From: Chloroflexota bacterium
Lineage (GTDB): Bacteria > Chloroflexota > Dormibacteria > Dormibacterales > Dormibacteraceae
Reading direction: 5' to 3'
Assembly: GCA_005881275.1 (NCBI GenBank)
Contig: VBEF01000042.1
Span: forward strand, 1-64,000
Length of the DNA: 64,000 nt
The position numbers and the translations under genes were made by a program. Below the pieces are notes generated by a model. It was not told the origin of the DNA. It worked only from the letters and a program-made list of their open reading frames with translations, and did no database searches. Shown here in pieces: positions 10,201 through 20,547 of the stretch. Every line of letters starts with the position of its first letter. The stretch's first letter is position 1.

Positions 10201-10671
10201 ATGCCGACCTGGCCAATATCGTCAATCAAAGAGCTGCTCGAACCAACGCTCAACCATATGGGCTACGAGCTATATGCCCTCGACCAGTCAGGCCAGTCCG
10301 GACGCACGCTGCGGATTTCCATCGACCACAGCGCACCGATCACGATCGAGGACTGCGAGCGAGTGAGCAGGGTCGCGGGTCCGCTGCTCGACCGATCCAA
10401 CCTCATTGCTGGTCCATATGACCTCGAGGTCTCCTCGCCCGGTGCGGAGCGACCGCTGCGAACGCCTGAGGAATACGATCGGTTCAACGGCAACCGCGTC
10501 AACGTCCGTTACCGGAGCGGAGACTCGGAGACCGTGGTGGAGGGACAATTGGTCGCTGTGGATACGGCGGGCATCGCCGTGCAGGCGCCCGGTGCGCGTC
10601 GACGCGCGCCGGTGATCATTCACATCGCATGGGAAGACGTTGTCGCGGGCAGGCTCGCGGTCGCAATCTGA
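10201..10671 (+). CDS. rimP: Ribosome maturation factor RimP
   Basis: DCERVSRVAGPLLD, EVSSPGAERPLR. Confidence 0.88.
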   Translation: MPTWPISSIKELLEPTLNHMGYELYALDQSGQSGRTLRISIDHSAPITIEDCERVSRVAGPLLDRSNLIAGPYDLEVSSPGAERPLRTPEEYDRFNGNRVNVRYRSGDSETVVEGQLVAVDTAGIAVQAPGARRRAPVIIHIAWEDVVAGRLAVAI

Positions 10672-11662
10672 GCCGTCCACGGAGAGCCTGGCCGAAGCGC
10701 TGACCGCGCTTTGCGCCGAGCTGGGCATTCCTTTCGAGGAGATGCTGCACACGGTCGAAATCGCGCTCGCGGCCGCGTACAAGCGCGCGTTCACCCCTGA
10801 GGGCGAAGTCGTGGTCGAGCTCGACACAAAGACCGGCGCGCTCGACGTGCGGAGCCGGATCGTGAGGCACGACGGCACCATGGAAGTCCGCGAGCTGCCC
10901 GCCGAAGAGTTCAAGCGGATGGCGGCCCAGACCGCGAAGCACGCCGTCCTTCGCCATATCCACGACCTCGAGCGCGACAAGGTGTTGCGCGACGTGGCCG
11001 AGCATAAAGGCGAGCTGGCCAGCGGAGTTGTCGACCGCATCGAGTCGGGCACCGTCTACGTCGATCTTGGGCGGGCCGAGGGCGTGATGCCTCCCGAGGA
11101 GCAGATCCCGGGAGAGCAGTTGCACCCGGGCCGCCCGGTGTTGGTGGTCATCCTCGAACCCCAGCACAACCGCAAGCAGGCGCAGGTCAGGGTCTCGCGC
11201 GCTTCCCGCGCTTTCGTTCACCGGCTGCTGGAAGCTGAGGTGCCGGAGATCAAGGCGGGCACGGTCCAGATTCGCGCGATCGCGCGCGAGCCCGGCCTGC
11301 GGACGAAGATCGCGGTGTCTTCGAGCGAGCGTGGTCTCGACCCTGTCGGCGCTTGCGTGGGTCCGAAGGGCGTGCGGCACCGCGCGATCCTGAGCGAGCT
11401 CGCCAGCGAGCACGTCGACATCGTCCCCTGGTCGGAGGACGCTGAAGCGTTCGTCGCGGCCGCCCTGGGGCCGGCCAAAGCCGACAGGGTGACGATCGAT
11501 CGCATGACCCGAACCGCGACCGTGCTCGTCCCCCGCAACCAGCTCTCGCTCGCGATCGGCCGCGATGGGCAAAACGCGCGCCTGGCCGCGAAGCTCACCG
11601 GCTTCCGGATCGACATCAAGCCCAGCGACAGCGATGGCCAGGCGATTGGCGAAGGTACATGA
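10640..11662 (+). CDS. nusA: Transcription termination/antitermination protein NusA (exact start uncertain)
   Basis: N-terminal NusA domain, S1 and KH domains, GPKGVRHRAILSEL. Confidence 0.92.
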   Translation: MSRAGSRSQSEPSTESLAEALTALCAELGIPFEEMLHTVEIALAAAYKRAFTPEGEVVVELDTKTGALDVRSRIVRHDGTMEVRELPAEEFKRMAAQTAKHAVLRHIHDLERDKVLRDVAEHKGELASGVVDRIESGTVYVDLGRAEGVMPPEEQIPGEQLHPGRPVLVVILEPQHNRKQAQVRVSRASRAFVHRLLEAEVPEIKAGTVQIRAIAREPGLRTKIAVSSSERGLDPVGACVGPKGVRHRAILSELASEHVDIVPWSEDAEAFVAAALGPAKADRVTIDRMTRTATVLVPRNQLSLAIGRDGQNARLAAKLTGFRIDIKPSDSDGQAIGEGT

Positions 11663-11954
11663 TCCCTCCCGATTCAGGGGGAAGTCCCGGCCCAAGGCCG
11701 GGGATGGGGCCGGCCCGGTCAGGACGTGCGTCGCGTGCCGGCAGGAGGCGGGCAAGCGCGAGCTGATCCGGGTCGTTCGCCGTCCGGAGGGCGGGGTCGC
11801 GCTCGACCCGACGGGCCGAGCGTCTGGTCGCGGCGCGTACTTGCACGCCACCGCGGAATGCATCGAGCTGGCCCGCAAACGGAGGGCCCTGGACCGCGCC
11901 CTGGGCACCGCCGTAGAGCCTGCGGTCTGGTCTGAGCTGACCCGCCGCCCGTAG
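11634..11954 (+). CDS. YlxR family protein
   Basis: RTCVACRQEAGKRELIRVVRR, GRGAYLH. Confidence 0.85.
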   Translation: MARRLAKVHDPSRFRGKSRPKAGDGAGPVRTCVACRQEAGKRELIRVVRRPEGGVALDPTGRASGRGAYLHATAECIELARKRRALDRALGTAVEPAVWSELTRRP

Positions 11955-12002
11955 GGGCCCAGGTTTCGAATTCGCCCCGAACGGCATAATCAATAGCTCT
12001 AG

Positions 12003-13867
12003 ATGAAGGCACACGAACTCGCGCGCGAACTTGGCATCAGCCAAAAGGAGCTGGTCAACTTCCTCCAGCAGAGGCGGCTGACCCGCAACGCCGCCGCGCC
12101 CCTGGCGCCCGGCGCGATCGAGGCCGCTCGCTCCGCCTTCAAGCCAACCTCGGTTGCGGTCAAGATCGAAACCAACGGCGACCGGCGTGCCGTCCTCCCC
12201 CCGACGCTGTCCGTCAAAGACCTGGCGGAAAAGCTGGGGGTCAGCCCGGTCGAGGTGATCAAGAAGCTCATGGCCTCGAAGATCCTGGCCACGATCAACC
12301 AGGTCATCGACTTCGCCACCGCCGAGATCGTGGCCGACGAGTTCGGCTTCACGGTCGAGCCGGTCGCAAGCGAGGACGTGGTGGCGGTCGAGTCGGCCGA
12401 AGGCCAGGGCGACGTGGTGACGACCTCCCGCGAGGAGCTGTTCAGCCTCGCCAACGAGGACCCCGCCAAGCTCAAGGCACGGCCGCCCATCGTGACCGTG
12501 CTCGGCCACGTCGACCACGGCAAGACGTCGATCCTCGACGCGATCCGCAAGACGCGCGTCGCCGCCGGCGAGGCGGGTGGCATCACGCAGCGGATTGGCG
12601 CCTACAAGATCGAGACCGCCGACGGGCACCCGGTCGTGTTCATCGACACGCCAGGCCACGAAGCGTTCACCGCCATGCGGGCTCGCGGCGCGCAGGTCAC
12701 TGACCTGGTGGTGCTGGTCGTCGCCGCGGACGACGGCGTGATGCCCCAGACTGTCGAGGCGATCCACCACGCGCGGGCCGCGAGGGTGCCGATCGGAGCG
12801 CGAGAACCGGCAAGGGCATCGACGACCTGCTGACGACCATCGTCCTGTCGTCCGATATCCTCGAGCTGAAGGCGAACCCCGACCGCAACGCGATCGGAAC
12901 GATTGTGGATGCCCACCTCGAGCGCGGCCGTGGCCCGGTCGCGACGGTGCTCGTGCAGGCCGGGACGCTGAAGGTCGGCGACGACTTCGTCTGCGGACAC
13001 ATCTATGGCCGCGTGCGCGCACTGGCTGACGACCGCGGACAGAGCGTGAACGAGGCGGCGCCCGCGACCCCTGTCGTGGTCTCCGGTATGAGCGAGGTCC
13101 CCCAGGCGGGTGACATCTTCCAGGTCGTCGGGTCGGAAAAGGCCGCGCGCCAGATCGCCCTGACCAAGCTCATCGAGAGGCGCGCACAGGAAGCCGCGCG
13201 CGACGTCACCCCGCGCATCACGCTCGAGGATTTGGCTCGGCGCGCCAAGGAAGGAGAGGTCAAAGAGCTCAGCCTGGTCGTCAAGGCCGACGCGCAGGGC
13301 ACGCTCGAAGCCCTGCTCGCGGCGCTGCAGAAGATCGAGGATCCCGTGGTAGCGATCAAGATCGTGGGCCAGGGGGTGGGCGCCGTAAGCGACTCGGACC
13401 TGCTGCTCGCGAGCGTCTCGAGCGCGATCATCGTCTGCTTCAACCTCAAGCCGACGCCGGCCAGCACGGCCGCCGCCGAGCGGGCGAAGGTCGAGGTCCG
13501 CTACTACGACGTCATCTACAAGCTGACCGAGGACGTCGAGCGCGCCGCCAAGGGCTTGCGCGAGCCGACGTATCGTCAGATCCGGGAGGGTCGAGTCGAG
13601 GTCATCACCCCGATCAAGATTCCGCGCCTTGGCATCATCGCCGGATCCCGCGTCGTGGAGGGCAAGGTCAGCCGTGGAGGCTGGGTCAAGCTTTTCCGTG
13701 CCAGAGAGCAGGTCTTCGAGGGCCGGGTCACCTCCCTCAAGCACTTCAAAGAGGACGTGCGGGAGATGCCGGCCGGGCAGGAGTGCGGTATCGGGCTCGA
13801 GGGCTGGGAAGACTTTCTGGCCGGCGACACCATGGAGACGTATCGACTCGAGCGGGAAGAAATATAG
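12003..13867 (+). pseudogene. infB: Translation initiation factor IF-2; frame broken near 12792-12798 with loss of the NKxD (G4) region
   Basis: ORF 12003-12833 (IF2 N-terminus, [17 protein letters not shown]) and ORF 12905-13867 (domains II-IV) in different frames; VPI joins directly to [12 protein letters not shown]. Confidence 0.9.
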
Positions 13868-13899
13868 GCAAGCCTGTGCTTGCTGATGCGGAGGTCATC

Positions 13900-14289
13900 A
13901 TGACCAGCTACCGCGCGGACCAGGTCGGGGAGCAGGTGCGCGAAGAGATCATGTCCATCATCCGGCGGGATCTCAAGGACCCGCGCATCGGGTTTGTCAG
14001 CATCACCGCTGTGCGCATGTCGCCTGACCTGCGCCAGGCGCGTGTACGTGTGAGTGTGCTCGGCAACCCTGAGGAGAAGAAGGCGTCGATCAAAGGTCTT
14101 GTCTCAGCCAAGGGCTTGATCAGGCATGAGCTCGGCCGGCGGCTGCAGAACTTGAAGTTCTCGCCCGAGCTTCGCTTCGAGCTCGACCCTTCGATCGAGT
14201 ACAGCGTGCACATCGCGGAGCTGTTGAAAGAGGTTCTGCCGCAGGGCAACGGATCCGACGGCGGCTCGGACCAGGAGCGAACGTCATAG
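13900..14289 (+). CDS. rbfA: 30S ribosome-binding factor RbfA
   Basis: RADQVGEQVREEIMSIIRRDLKDPRIG. Confidence 0.9.
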   Translation: MTSYRADQVGEQVREEIMSIIRRDLKDPRIGFVSITAVRMSPDLRQARVRVSVLGNPEEKKASIKGLVSAKGLIRHELGRRLQNLKFSPELRFELDPSIEYSVHIAELLKEVLPQGNGSDGGSDQERTS

Positions 14290-14321
14290 CAACCGCACAG
14301 CGCGACAAGCCGCTTCTCTAT

Positions 14322-15290
14322 GTGGAGATCAAGGACCTGATCGACGCGAACCAGGAGATCCTGATCTTCGGACACAAGGACGCCGACGGCGACACCCTCG
14401 GCTGCAGCCTGGCTTTCGCTGAAGCGCTCCGCTCGGAGGGCAAGGACGTGTGGGTCCTGGTGCCGCCGCCCCTGCCCCCGATGTACGGGTTCCTGCCCGG
14501 CTTCGACGACATCCTGGCCGAACCTCCGCACGGCGTCGATCCGCATCTGGTGTTCTTCTTCGACTCGGGCAACCTCGAGCGTTCCGGGAATGCGGTGCGG
14601 CGAATCGCAACGCACGCGACGATCGTCAATGTCGATCACCATCCGTCGAACAGTCGCTTCGGCGACATCAACGTGATCGACCCCAATGCTTCGGCGGTGG
14701 GCCAGATGGTCATGGAGATGGTCGACCACTTCGGCTACCCGATCACGCCGACGATGGCCGTGAATCTCTACGTTGCGCTGCTCACCGACACCGGAGGGTT
14801 CCGACACGAAAACACGACGCCGCGAGCCCTCGAGGATGCCGCCCGGCTCGCGCATCTGGGCGCGGACCCAGGACATATCGCCACACAGGTTTACAAGATG
14901 AGGCCGGAAACGACGTTGAAGCTCAGCGGCCTCGCGCTCGCCACGATGCGGGTGGAGATGGACGGACGTCTCGCGTGGGCGAAGGTCACTCGGCGAATGC
15001 TCAAGGAGGCAAACGCAGCGATGGCCGAGTCGGAGGGCATCATCGATACGTTGAACAGCATCGCGGGGCTGGAGCTGGCGATTCTGTTCAAGGAGGTTTC
15101 GGGCGACCTGACCAAAATCAGCGTGCGCAGCCGTGGCGCGGTCGACGCCGCCGCCATGTGCGCATCGTTCGGAGGTGGGGGACACATCCGTGCCGCCGGC
15201 GCCGAGATCGAACGTCCGATGGACGAGACAGTGAAGATGGTGCTGGCGACCGCCAAGGAGGCGATCCTTGCCGCCTCAGCGCAGCAGTGA
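14322..15290 (+). CDS. nrnA: DHH family phosphoesterase, oligoribonuclease/pAp phosphatase NrnA-like
   Basis: GHKDADGDTLGCSLA, NVDHHPSN, GGGGHIRAAG. Confidence 0.88.
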   Translation: MEIKDLIDANQEILIFGHKDADGDTLGCSLAFAEALRSEGKDVWVLVPPPLPPMYGFLPGFDDILAEPPHGVDPHLVFFFDSGNLERSGNAVRRIATHATIVNVDHHPSNSRFGDINVIDPNASAVGQMVMEMVDHFGYPITPTMAVNLYVALLTDTGGFRHENTTPRALEDAARLAHLGADPGHIATQVYKMRPETTLKLSGLALATMRVEMDGRLAWAKVTRRMLKEANAAMAESEGIIDTLNSIAGLELAILFKEVSGDLTKISVRSRGAVDAAAMCASFGGGGHIRAAGAEIERPMDETVKMVLATAKEAILAASAQQ

Positions 15291-16182
15291 CGCCTCGCGC
15301 TTTGCCACCGGGGTACTAAATGTCGACAAGAGCGCAGGCGAGACATCGTTCTCGGTCGTCAACCGACTTCGGCGACTGACCGGCGCGCACCGCGTCGGGC
15401 ACGCCGGAACCCTCGATCCCCTGGCCACAGGTGTCCTTCCAGTCCTTTTCGAGTCGGCGACCCGGCTCGCCGAGTTCGCGTTGAAGCTCTCGAAGACATA
15501 CGTCGCTGACATCCACCTTGGCTTCGTCACCGCGACCGACGATGCGGAAGCCGAGCCCGAGCCCGTCGCCGACCCGAGCGATCTTGTCGCTCGCGACGTC
15601 GTGGCCGGCCTGGCCGGCTTCTCGGGGCGGATCCTCCAGCAGCCTCCCGCTTTCTCGGCGGTCAAGGTCGACGGCAAGAGGGCATACGCGCTGGCGCGAG
15701 GAGGTGACCTGTCGCGGCCGGCACCTCGCGAGGTGGAGGTTTACTCCGCCAGCCTCCTTGACTTTCATCCCGGGACCCACGCCGTGGCGCGGGTTGAGGT
15801 GCGATGCGGCAGCGGCACATACCTGCGCTCGATCGCCCGGGATCTGGGCGATCACCTGGGAGTCGGCGGGTATCTTGGGCGCCTCGTGCGGACCGCCTAC
15901 GGACCGCTGGCGATCGAAAAGGCGGTGCGCCTGGACGGGCTGACCACGCCCGAATCAGTTCGGGATCGGCTGCTTCCGGCGGAAGTCATACTGCCGGAGA
16001 TGGAACGGGTAAGGCTCAATGTCGAGCAAGAGGCGCAGGTGCGCCAGGGTCGCGCGGTTCGCGTCCTGCCCGAGCCAGGACCTGGGCTGGTCCGCGCGCA
16101 TGACGCTGACGGACGGCTCATCGCGCTCGGCCACACCGATCCCCTACGGCGGACCTTCGTGCCGGAGAAGGTGCTGAGCTGA
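15268..16182 (+). CDS. truB: tRNA pseudouridine(55) synthase TruB
   Basis: VDKSAGETSFSVVNRLRR, VGHAGTLDPLATGVLPV. Confidence 0.93.
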   Translation: MPPQRSSDASRFATGVLNVDKSAGETSFSVVNRLRRLTGAHRVGHAGTLDPLATGVLPVLFESATRLAEFALKLSKTYVADIHLGFVTATDDAEAEPEPVADPSDLVARDVVAGLAGFSGRILQQPPAFSAVKVDGKRAYALARGGDLSRPAPREVEVYSASLLDFHPGTHAVARVEVRCGSGTYLRSIARDLGDHLGVGGYLGRLVRTAYGPLAIEKAVRLDGLTTPESVRDRLLPAEVILPEMERVRLNVEQEAQVRQGRAVRVLPEPGPGLVRAHDADGRLIALGHTDPLRRTFVPEKVLS

Positions 16183-17084
16183 AGGTCCATTTTGGACTGC
16201 CAACAGGTCCGATCGGCCGGGTGGCGTTGACGGTTGGCAGCTTCGACGGAGTGCATCTCGGCCACCTCGACGTGATCGAACACGCGGTGCGGGCCGCGGC
16301 GGAGCTGAAGGCTGCTCCGGCGCTCATCACCTTCGAACCGCATCCGCGCTGCGTTCTCGACCCTGCCAACTGCCCGCAGTCGATCACGACGCTGCAGGAA
16401 AAGCTCGCGCTGATCGAGAAAGCCGGCATCGAGCACGCGATCGTGCTTCGCTTCGATCGCGAGCTCGCGGCGCTGTCGCCGCATGAGTTCATCGAGCGTC
16501 TGGCCGCGGCGATGGACATCCGGCGCTGGGTGATCGGCTTTGATTTTGCATTCGGCCGCGGACGCACAGGCAACGCCGACTGGCTGCGCAGCCACGGACA
16601 CGCCGTCGATGTCATTCCTCCATTCAAGATCGACGGCCGCGAGCTGCACAGCTCGGAGGTCCGGCGTCTCATCACGACCGGCGAGATGGAGGACGCGAAT
16701 CGCCTGCTGGGCCGCGAATACTCCATGTCAGGACCGGTGGAGGCGGGCGACCGCGTCGGGAGGCGGCTCGGGTTTCCGACTGCGAACATCGGCATCGAGC
16801 CCAACAAGCTGGTCCCCGCGCTTGGCGCTTACGCTGGACGTGCTCGCGCGCCCGAGGGAGATTTTGTAGCGGCGCTCTCCGTCGGCTACCGCCCGACCTT
16901 TGGAGGCACGCAGCTTCGCGTGGAGGCTTTCCTGCTCGACTTCGAAGGCGACCTCTATCAAAAGAGACTCGAGCTCCGCTTCGTTCGCTACCTGCACCCC
17001 GACATCAAGTTCGCGACGCCGGACGACCTGGTCCGCCAGCTGAAGCAGGATGTCGTGGACACGCGTCGCATCATCTCCCGGTGA
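16179..17084 (+). CDS. ribF: Bifunctional riboflavin kinase/FAD synthetase; probable CTG start overlapping truB stop (alternative GTG 16221)
   Basis: (M)KVHFGLPTGPIGRVALTVGSFDGVHLGH; C-terminal flavokinase domain GRRLGFPTANI. Confidence 0.9.
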   Translation: MKVHFGLPTGPIGRVALTVGSFDGVHLGHLDVIEHAVRAAAELKAAPALITFEPHPRCVLDPANCPQSITTLQEKLALIEKAGIEHAIVLRFDRELAALSPHEFIERLAAAMDIRRWVIGFDFAFGRGRTGNADWLRSHGHAVDVIPPFKIDGRELHSSEVRRLITTGEMEDANRLLGREYSMSGPVEAGDRVGRRLGFPTANIGIEPNKLVPALGAYAGRARAPEGDFVAALSVGYRPTFGGTQLRVEAFLLDFEGDLYQKRLELRFVRYLHPDIKFATPDDLVRQLKQDVVDTRRIISR

Positions 17085-18238
17085 CCAGGGTCCTGGTGCT
17101 CGGCGGCGGGATCGCGGGTTACTGCGCCGCGCTCGCGGCTCGCCGCGACGGAGCAGACGTGACCGTGGTTGCGCGTGCGCCGGGTGCGACGGCCCTTTAC
17201 GCGGGCGGGATGGAGATCGTGGACGACATCGCGGCGGTTCTTCGCTTGCCGCATCACCCGCTGGCGCGTCTCGGGATGGACGCGGTGGGGCTGGCCACCG
17301 AGCTGGACGCCGCGATCTCGACGCTGCAGCTCGCATTGGGCAAGGAAGGTCTCAGGTTCCAGGGTGGCTGGCGGAGTCGGGGGCTGTACGCGGACATCCA
17401 CGGCCTCGCTCACGCGGCGAACGTGGTGCCGGAGTCCGTCGCGCCGGGCGAGCTCGGCGCGCTCAGCGGCAAACGTGTTGCCGTCATCGGAGTTCCTGAA
17501 GTGGGCGATTACGACGCGGCATCCACCGCGCAAGCGCTCAAAGAGCTGCACGGTGTGGAAGCGTTCGCCGAGGACGTGTCGATCCCCGACCTGCCGGAGG
17601 GCGCCGCGCTCACCGACCTGTACGGCCGGCGCGCACCATCTCCGCGGGCACGCGGCGCGGCCATCGCCTATCCGCCGGGCTTCGTCAACCTTCCGCCCGA
17701 TGGATTCGAGCTGCTCGCGTCGCCGCCGTCGCCGCACGGCTGGCGGCTCCAGCAGGCGATCTCGCTCGGCGCGGTCGCGACGGAGATCAAGGCGTTGGAG
17801 ACGACTCGCGACCGTGTCATCGCGGCGCGCGCGGCGTCTAGAACCTTCCGCGCGGACGCGTTCGTGCTGGCCACGGGACGGCACATCGGGGGCGGTCTCC
17901 GCGCCGGTCGAGTCACGAGCGAGCCGCTCCTCGGACTCGGCGTGTTCTACGAGGGTGTTCCTGTCGCGAGCCTGGGAACTCGCCTGCATCACCTCGAATA
18001 CCTCGACGCCGGTGAAGAGATGCGCCTGGGCGCGATGACGGACAAGCGTTTGCACCCGCTGAATGAGGACGGCACGGTGCCCTACATGAACCTTTACGCC
18101 GCCGGCGCGATGCTGGGCGGCTACGAGTACGGCGGGGATTCCGGTTTCGGCGTTCCGATCCTCACCGGGTGGCTTGCGGGCCGGTTCGCGGCCAAACAGG
18201 ACGGCGCCCCTCAGGCGCCTCGCGCCGGCTCCCCATAG
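17081..18238 (+). CDS. GlpB-like flavoprotein (anaerobic glycerol-3-phosphate dehydrogenase subunit B family)
   Basis: N-terminal Rossmann GGGIAGYCAALAA, C-terminal GGYEYGGDSGFGVPILTGWLAG. Confidence 0.75.
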   Translation: MTRVLVLGGGIAGYCAALAARRDGADVTVVARAPGATALYAGGMEIVDDIAAVLRLPHHPLARLGMDAVGLATELDAAISTLQLALGKEGLRFQGGWRSRGLYADIHGLAHAANVVPESVAPGELGALSGKRVAVIGVPEVGDYDAASTAQALKELHGVEAFAEDVSIPDLPEGAALTDLYGRRAPSPRARGAAIAYPPGFVNLPPDGFELLASPPSPHGWRLQQAISLGAVATEIKALETTRDRVIAARAASRTFRADAFVLATGRHIGGGLRAGRVTSEPLLGLGVFYEGVPVASLGTRLHHLEYLDAGEEMRLGAMTDKRLHPLNEDGTVPYMNLYAAGAMLGGYEYGGDSGFGVPILTGWLAGRFAAKQDGAPQAPRAGSP

Positions 18239-18247
18239 ATGGGGAGC
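18228..18247. repeat. Perfect palindrome GCTCCCCATAGATGGGGAGC spanning glpB stop and next gene's ATG
   Basis: 9-bp arms, 2-nt centre; direct reading. Confidence 0.9.
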
Positions 18248-19606
18248 AGAGAAGAGCTGGAGAAGATCGTCGGTCCGACCGCGGTCGACGAGCGCCCGGT
18301 CCGCGACCTGTGGCCGCTGGCGATCATGCAGGAACGCGCCGGCAACGTCCCGCCGCAGGTTCTGGTCGTCCGCCCTGCGGGGCGCGAACAGGTCGCCGCC
18401 CTGCTGCGGTGGGCGACCTCGAACAGGGTCGCTGTCACACCGATGGGCGGTGGGAGCGGCGTTTGCGGTGCGCTTGCGCCGGCCGCCGGCGAGCTAGTGA
18501 TGGACATGGGCGCGTTCGACCGCGTATTCGAGATCGACGAGACCAACCTCACATGCAAATGCGAAGCCGGGGTGAACGGCTACGCCCTCGAGCAGCAGCT
18601 CAACTCACGGGGCGTGACCCTCGGCCATTACCCGAGCTCGCTGCCGGGGACGACAGTCGGCGGGCTGATCGCGACGCGCTCGTCGGGCCAGGAATCGAGC
18701 CGTTACGGGAGCATCGAAGACATGGTCCTTGGACTCGCCGTGGTTCTGGCCGACGGTACGTTCGCGGCGCCGCGGCCCGGTCCGCGGTCTGCAGCAGGCC
18801 CCGCGCTGCACCAGCTCTTCCTCGGCGCGGAAGGGGGGCTTGGGGTGGTGGTCGGCGCCGTCCTTCGACTCCACCGCCTGCCCGAAACGACTTTTGGCCG
18901 CGGCTACGCGTTTCGCGAGCTTCGGGCAGGACTCGAATGCATGCGATCGGTGATGCAGGCGGGCATCAGGCCGCTCGTGATGCGCCTCTATGACGCAGAG
19001 GACACCTTGTTCAGCGGCTATGACGTCCACGACGGGGAATGCGCGCTGGTGATTGCGACAGCCGGCCTGCACGACGTCGCGGAGGCCGAGTCGAGGGCGG
19101 TTGAACGATTCGCGGGCGACGCGCGCCAACTTGGCGAAGAACCATGGCAGCGCTGGCAGAAGCACCGTTTCGACCTCTCCGCGGAACGCCTCAAAGCCTT
19201 TCTTGCACCGCCCGGCTCCTATCTCGACACGATCGAGCTGGCGGGCTCGTGGACGGTGCTGGCCGACCTTCACGCGAGAGTGAAGCCCGCAATAGCGGTG
19301 GGCGGCCTCGCGTTATGCCATTTCAGTCATGCCTATCAGCAGGGCTGCTGCGCCTATTTCACGTTCGGCGGCTCTGGCGGCGATGAAGCGGAAGCGAGGG
19401 CCGCGTACGGTCGCGCCTGGGAAGGAGCGATGAGCGCGGCCCTCGAGCTCGGTGCGACGATCAGCCACCACCATGGCGTCGGCCAGGCGCGGGCCAGATG
19501 GGTCGCCGATGAGCTGGGAGGATGGATGAACGTCTGGCGAGCGGTGAAGAATGGAATCGACCCTGAGCGGATCATGAACCCGCGCGCGGTGGGAGGCTCC
19601 CAATAG
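18239..19606 (+). CDS. FAD-binding oxidase of the alkyldihydroxyacetonephosphate synthase (AGPS)-like family
   Basis: GHYPSSLPGTTVGGLIATRSSGQESSRYGSIEDMV and ISHHHGVGQARARW, both AGPS-family signatures. Confidence 0.8.
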   Translation: MGSREELEKIVGPTAVDERPVRDLWPLAIMQERAGNVPPQVLVVRPAGREQVAALLRWATSNRVAVTPMGGGSGVCGALAPAAGELVMDMGAFDRVFEIDETNLTCKCEAGVNGYALEQQLNSRGVTLGHYPSSLPGTTVGGLIATRSSGQESSRYGSIEDMVLGLAVVLADGTFAAPRPGPRSAAGPALHQLFLGAEGGLGVVVGAVLRLHRLPETTFGRGYAFRELRAGLECMRSVMQAGIRPLVMRLYDAEDTLFSGYDVHDGECALVIATAGLHDVAEAESRAVERFAGDARQLGEEPWQRWQKHRFDLSAERLKAFLAPPGSYLDTIELAGSWTVLADLHARVKPAIAVGGLALCHFSHAYQQGCCAYFTFGGSGGDEAEARAAYGRAWEGAMSAALELGATISHHHGVGQARARWVADELGGWMNVWRAVKNGIDPERIMNPRAVGGSQ

Positions 19607-20547
19607 GCGCCCGCCCCGGCGCCGCGATCCTGTTCATCGTCAATCCCTCGTCGGGCGGGGGCAAGGCGGGACGCGAGTGGGCCGGGGTTGAGTCGTGGCT
19701 GCCCTCGAGCGGTCTGCCGTACGAGGTGGCGTTCACGACGCGGCCCTTCGAGGCGACGGAGATGGCTCAGAAGGCGGTGCTCGAATCGCGGCCGGTCATC
19801 GTCGCAGTCGGCGGTGACGGCACCCTCAACGAGGTGGTCAACGGCTTCTTCCGCAACGGTGCGCCTATCCCGACGACCAGCAAGCTAGCGATGGTTCCGC
19901 TTGGCACCGGGGGCGACTTCCGGCGCACCTTGCGCATACCGATCGATCCGAAGCAGGCGATCGAGGTCTTGCGCAGCGGAATGGTCAGGCGGCTCGACGC
20001 CGGCTGCGTCACGTACCAGACGTCAGACGGAGCCACGGCCGTGCGCCACTTCATCAACATCGCCGACGCGGGACTCGGAGGCGATGTCGTCTACAAGGTG
20101 AATCGAGGCAGCAAGCGTCTGGGCGCGCTGACGTACAAGGTCGGCAGCGGGCTGGCTTTGCTGACATACAAGAACAAGCCGATGACGATGGTCATCGACG
20201 GCTCGACGCACGAGCTGGCCAAGGCGCAGCAGGTCGTCGTCGCGAACTGTCAGTTCTTCGGCGGCGGGATGCAGATGGCACCGTCGGCATCGCCGACCGA
20301 CGGCGTGTTCGATGTGATCGTGATCAAGGATGCGGGCAAGATCGAAACCATGCGCGGAATCAACGACTTCTTGAACGGCAAGCATCTGGACAACGGCAAC
20401 CCGAAAATTGAGCTCATGTATGGCAAGCGGATCACAGTCACGTCGCCGGAGCCGGTGCGCATCGACCTGGACGGCGAAGACGTCGGCTTCCTGCCGGCGC
20501 TCTTCGAGATCCAGCCCGGCGCGATCGAGTTCATAACCCCTCGATGA
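19603..20547 (+). CDS. Diacylglycerol kinase/YegS-type lipid kinase; apparent ATA start overlapping upstream TAG
   Basis: ILFIVNPSSGGGKAGREW, VGGDGTLNEVVNG, PLGTGGDF. Confidence 0.88.
   Translation: MGARPGAAILFIVNPSSGGGKAGREWAGVESWLPSSGLPYEVAFTTRPFEATEMAQKAVLESRPVIVAVGGDGTLNEVVNGFFRNGAPIPTTSKLAMVPLGTGGDFRRTLRIPIDPKQAIEVLRSGMVRRLDAGCVTYQTSDGATAVRHFINIADAGLGGDVVYKVNRGSKRLGALTYKVGSGLALLTYKNKPMTMVIDGSTHELAKAQQVVVANCQFFGGGMQMAPSASPTDGVFDVIVIKDAGKIETMRGINDFLNGKHLDNGNPKIELMYGKRITVTSPEPVRIDLDGEDVGFLPALFEIQPGAIEFITPR

Noticed and set aside
10616-13744. Three long overlapping minus-strand ORFs (430, 468 and 380 aa)
   Set aside because: Antisense to nusA-ylxR-infB; compositional artefacts of high GC third positions
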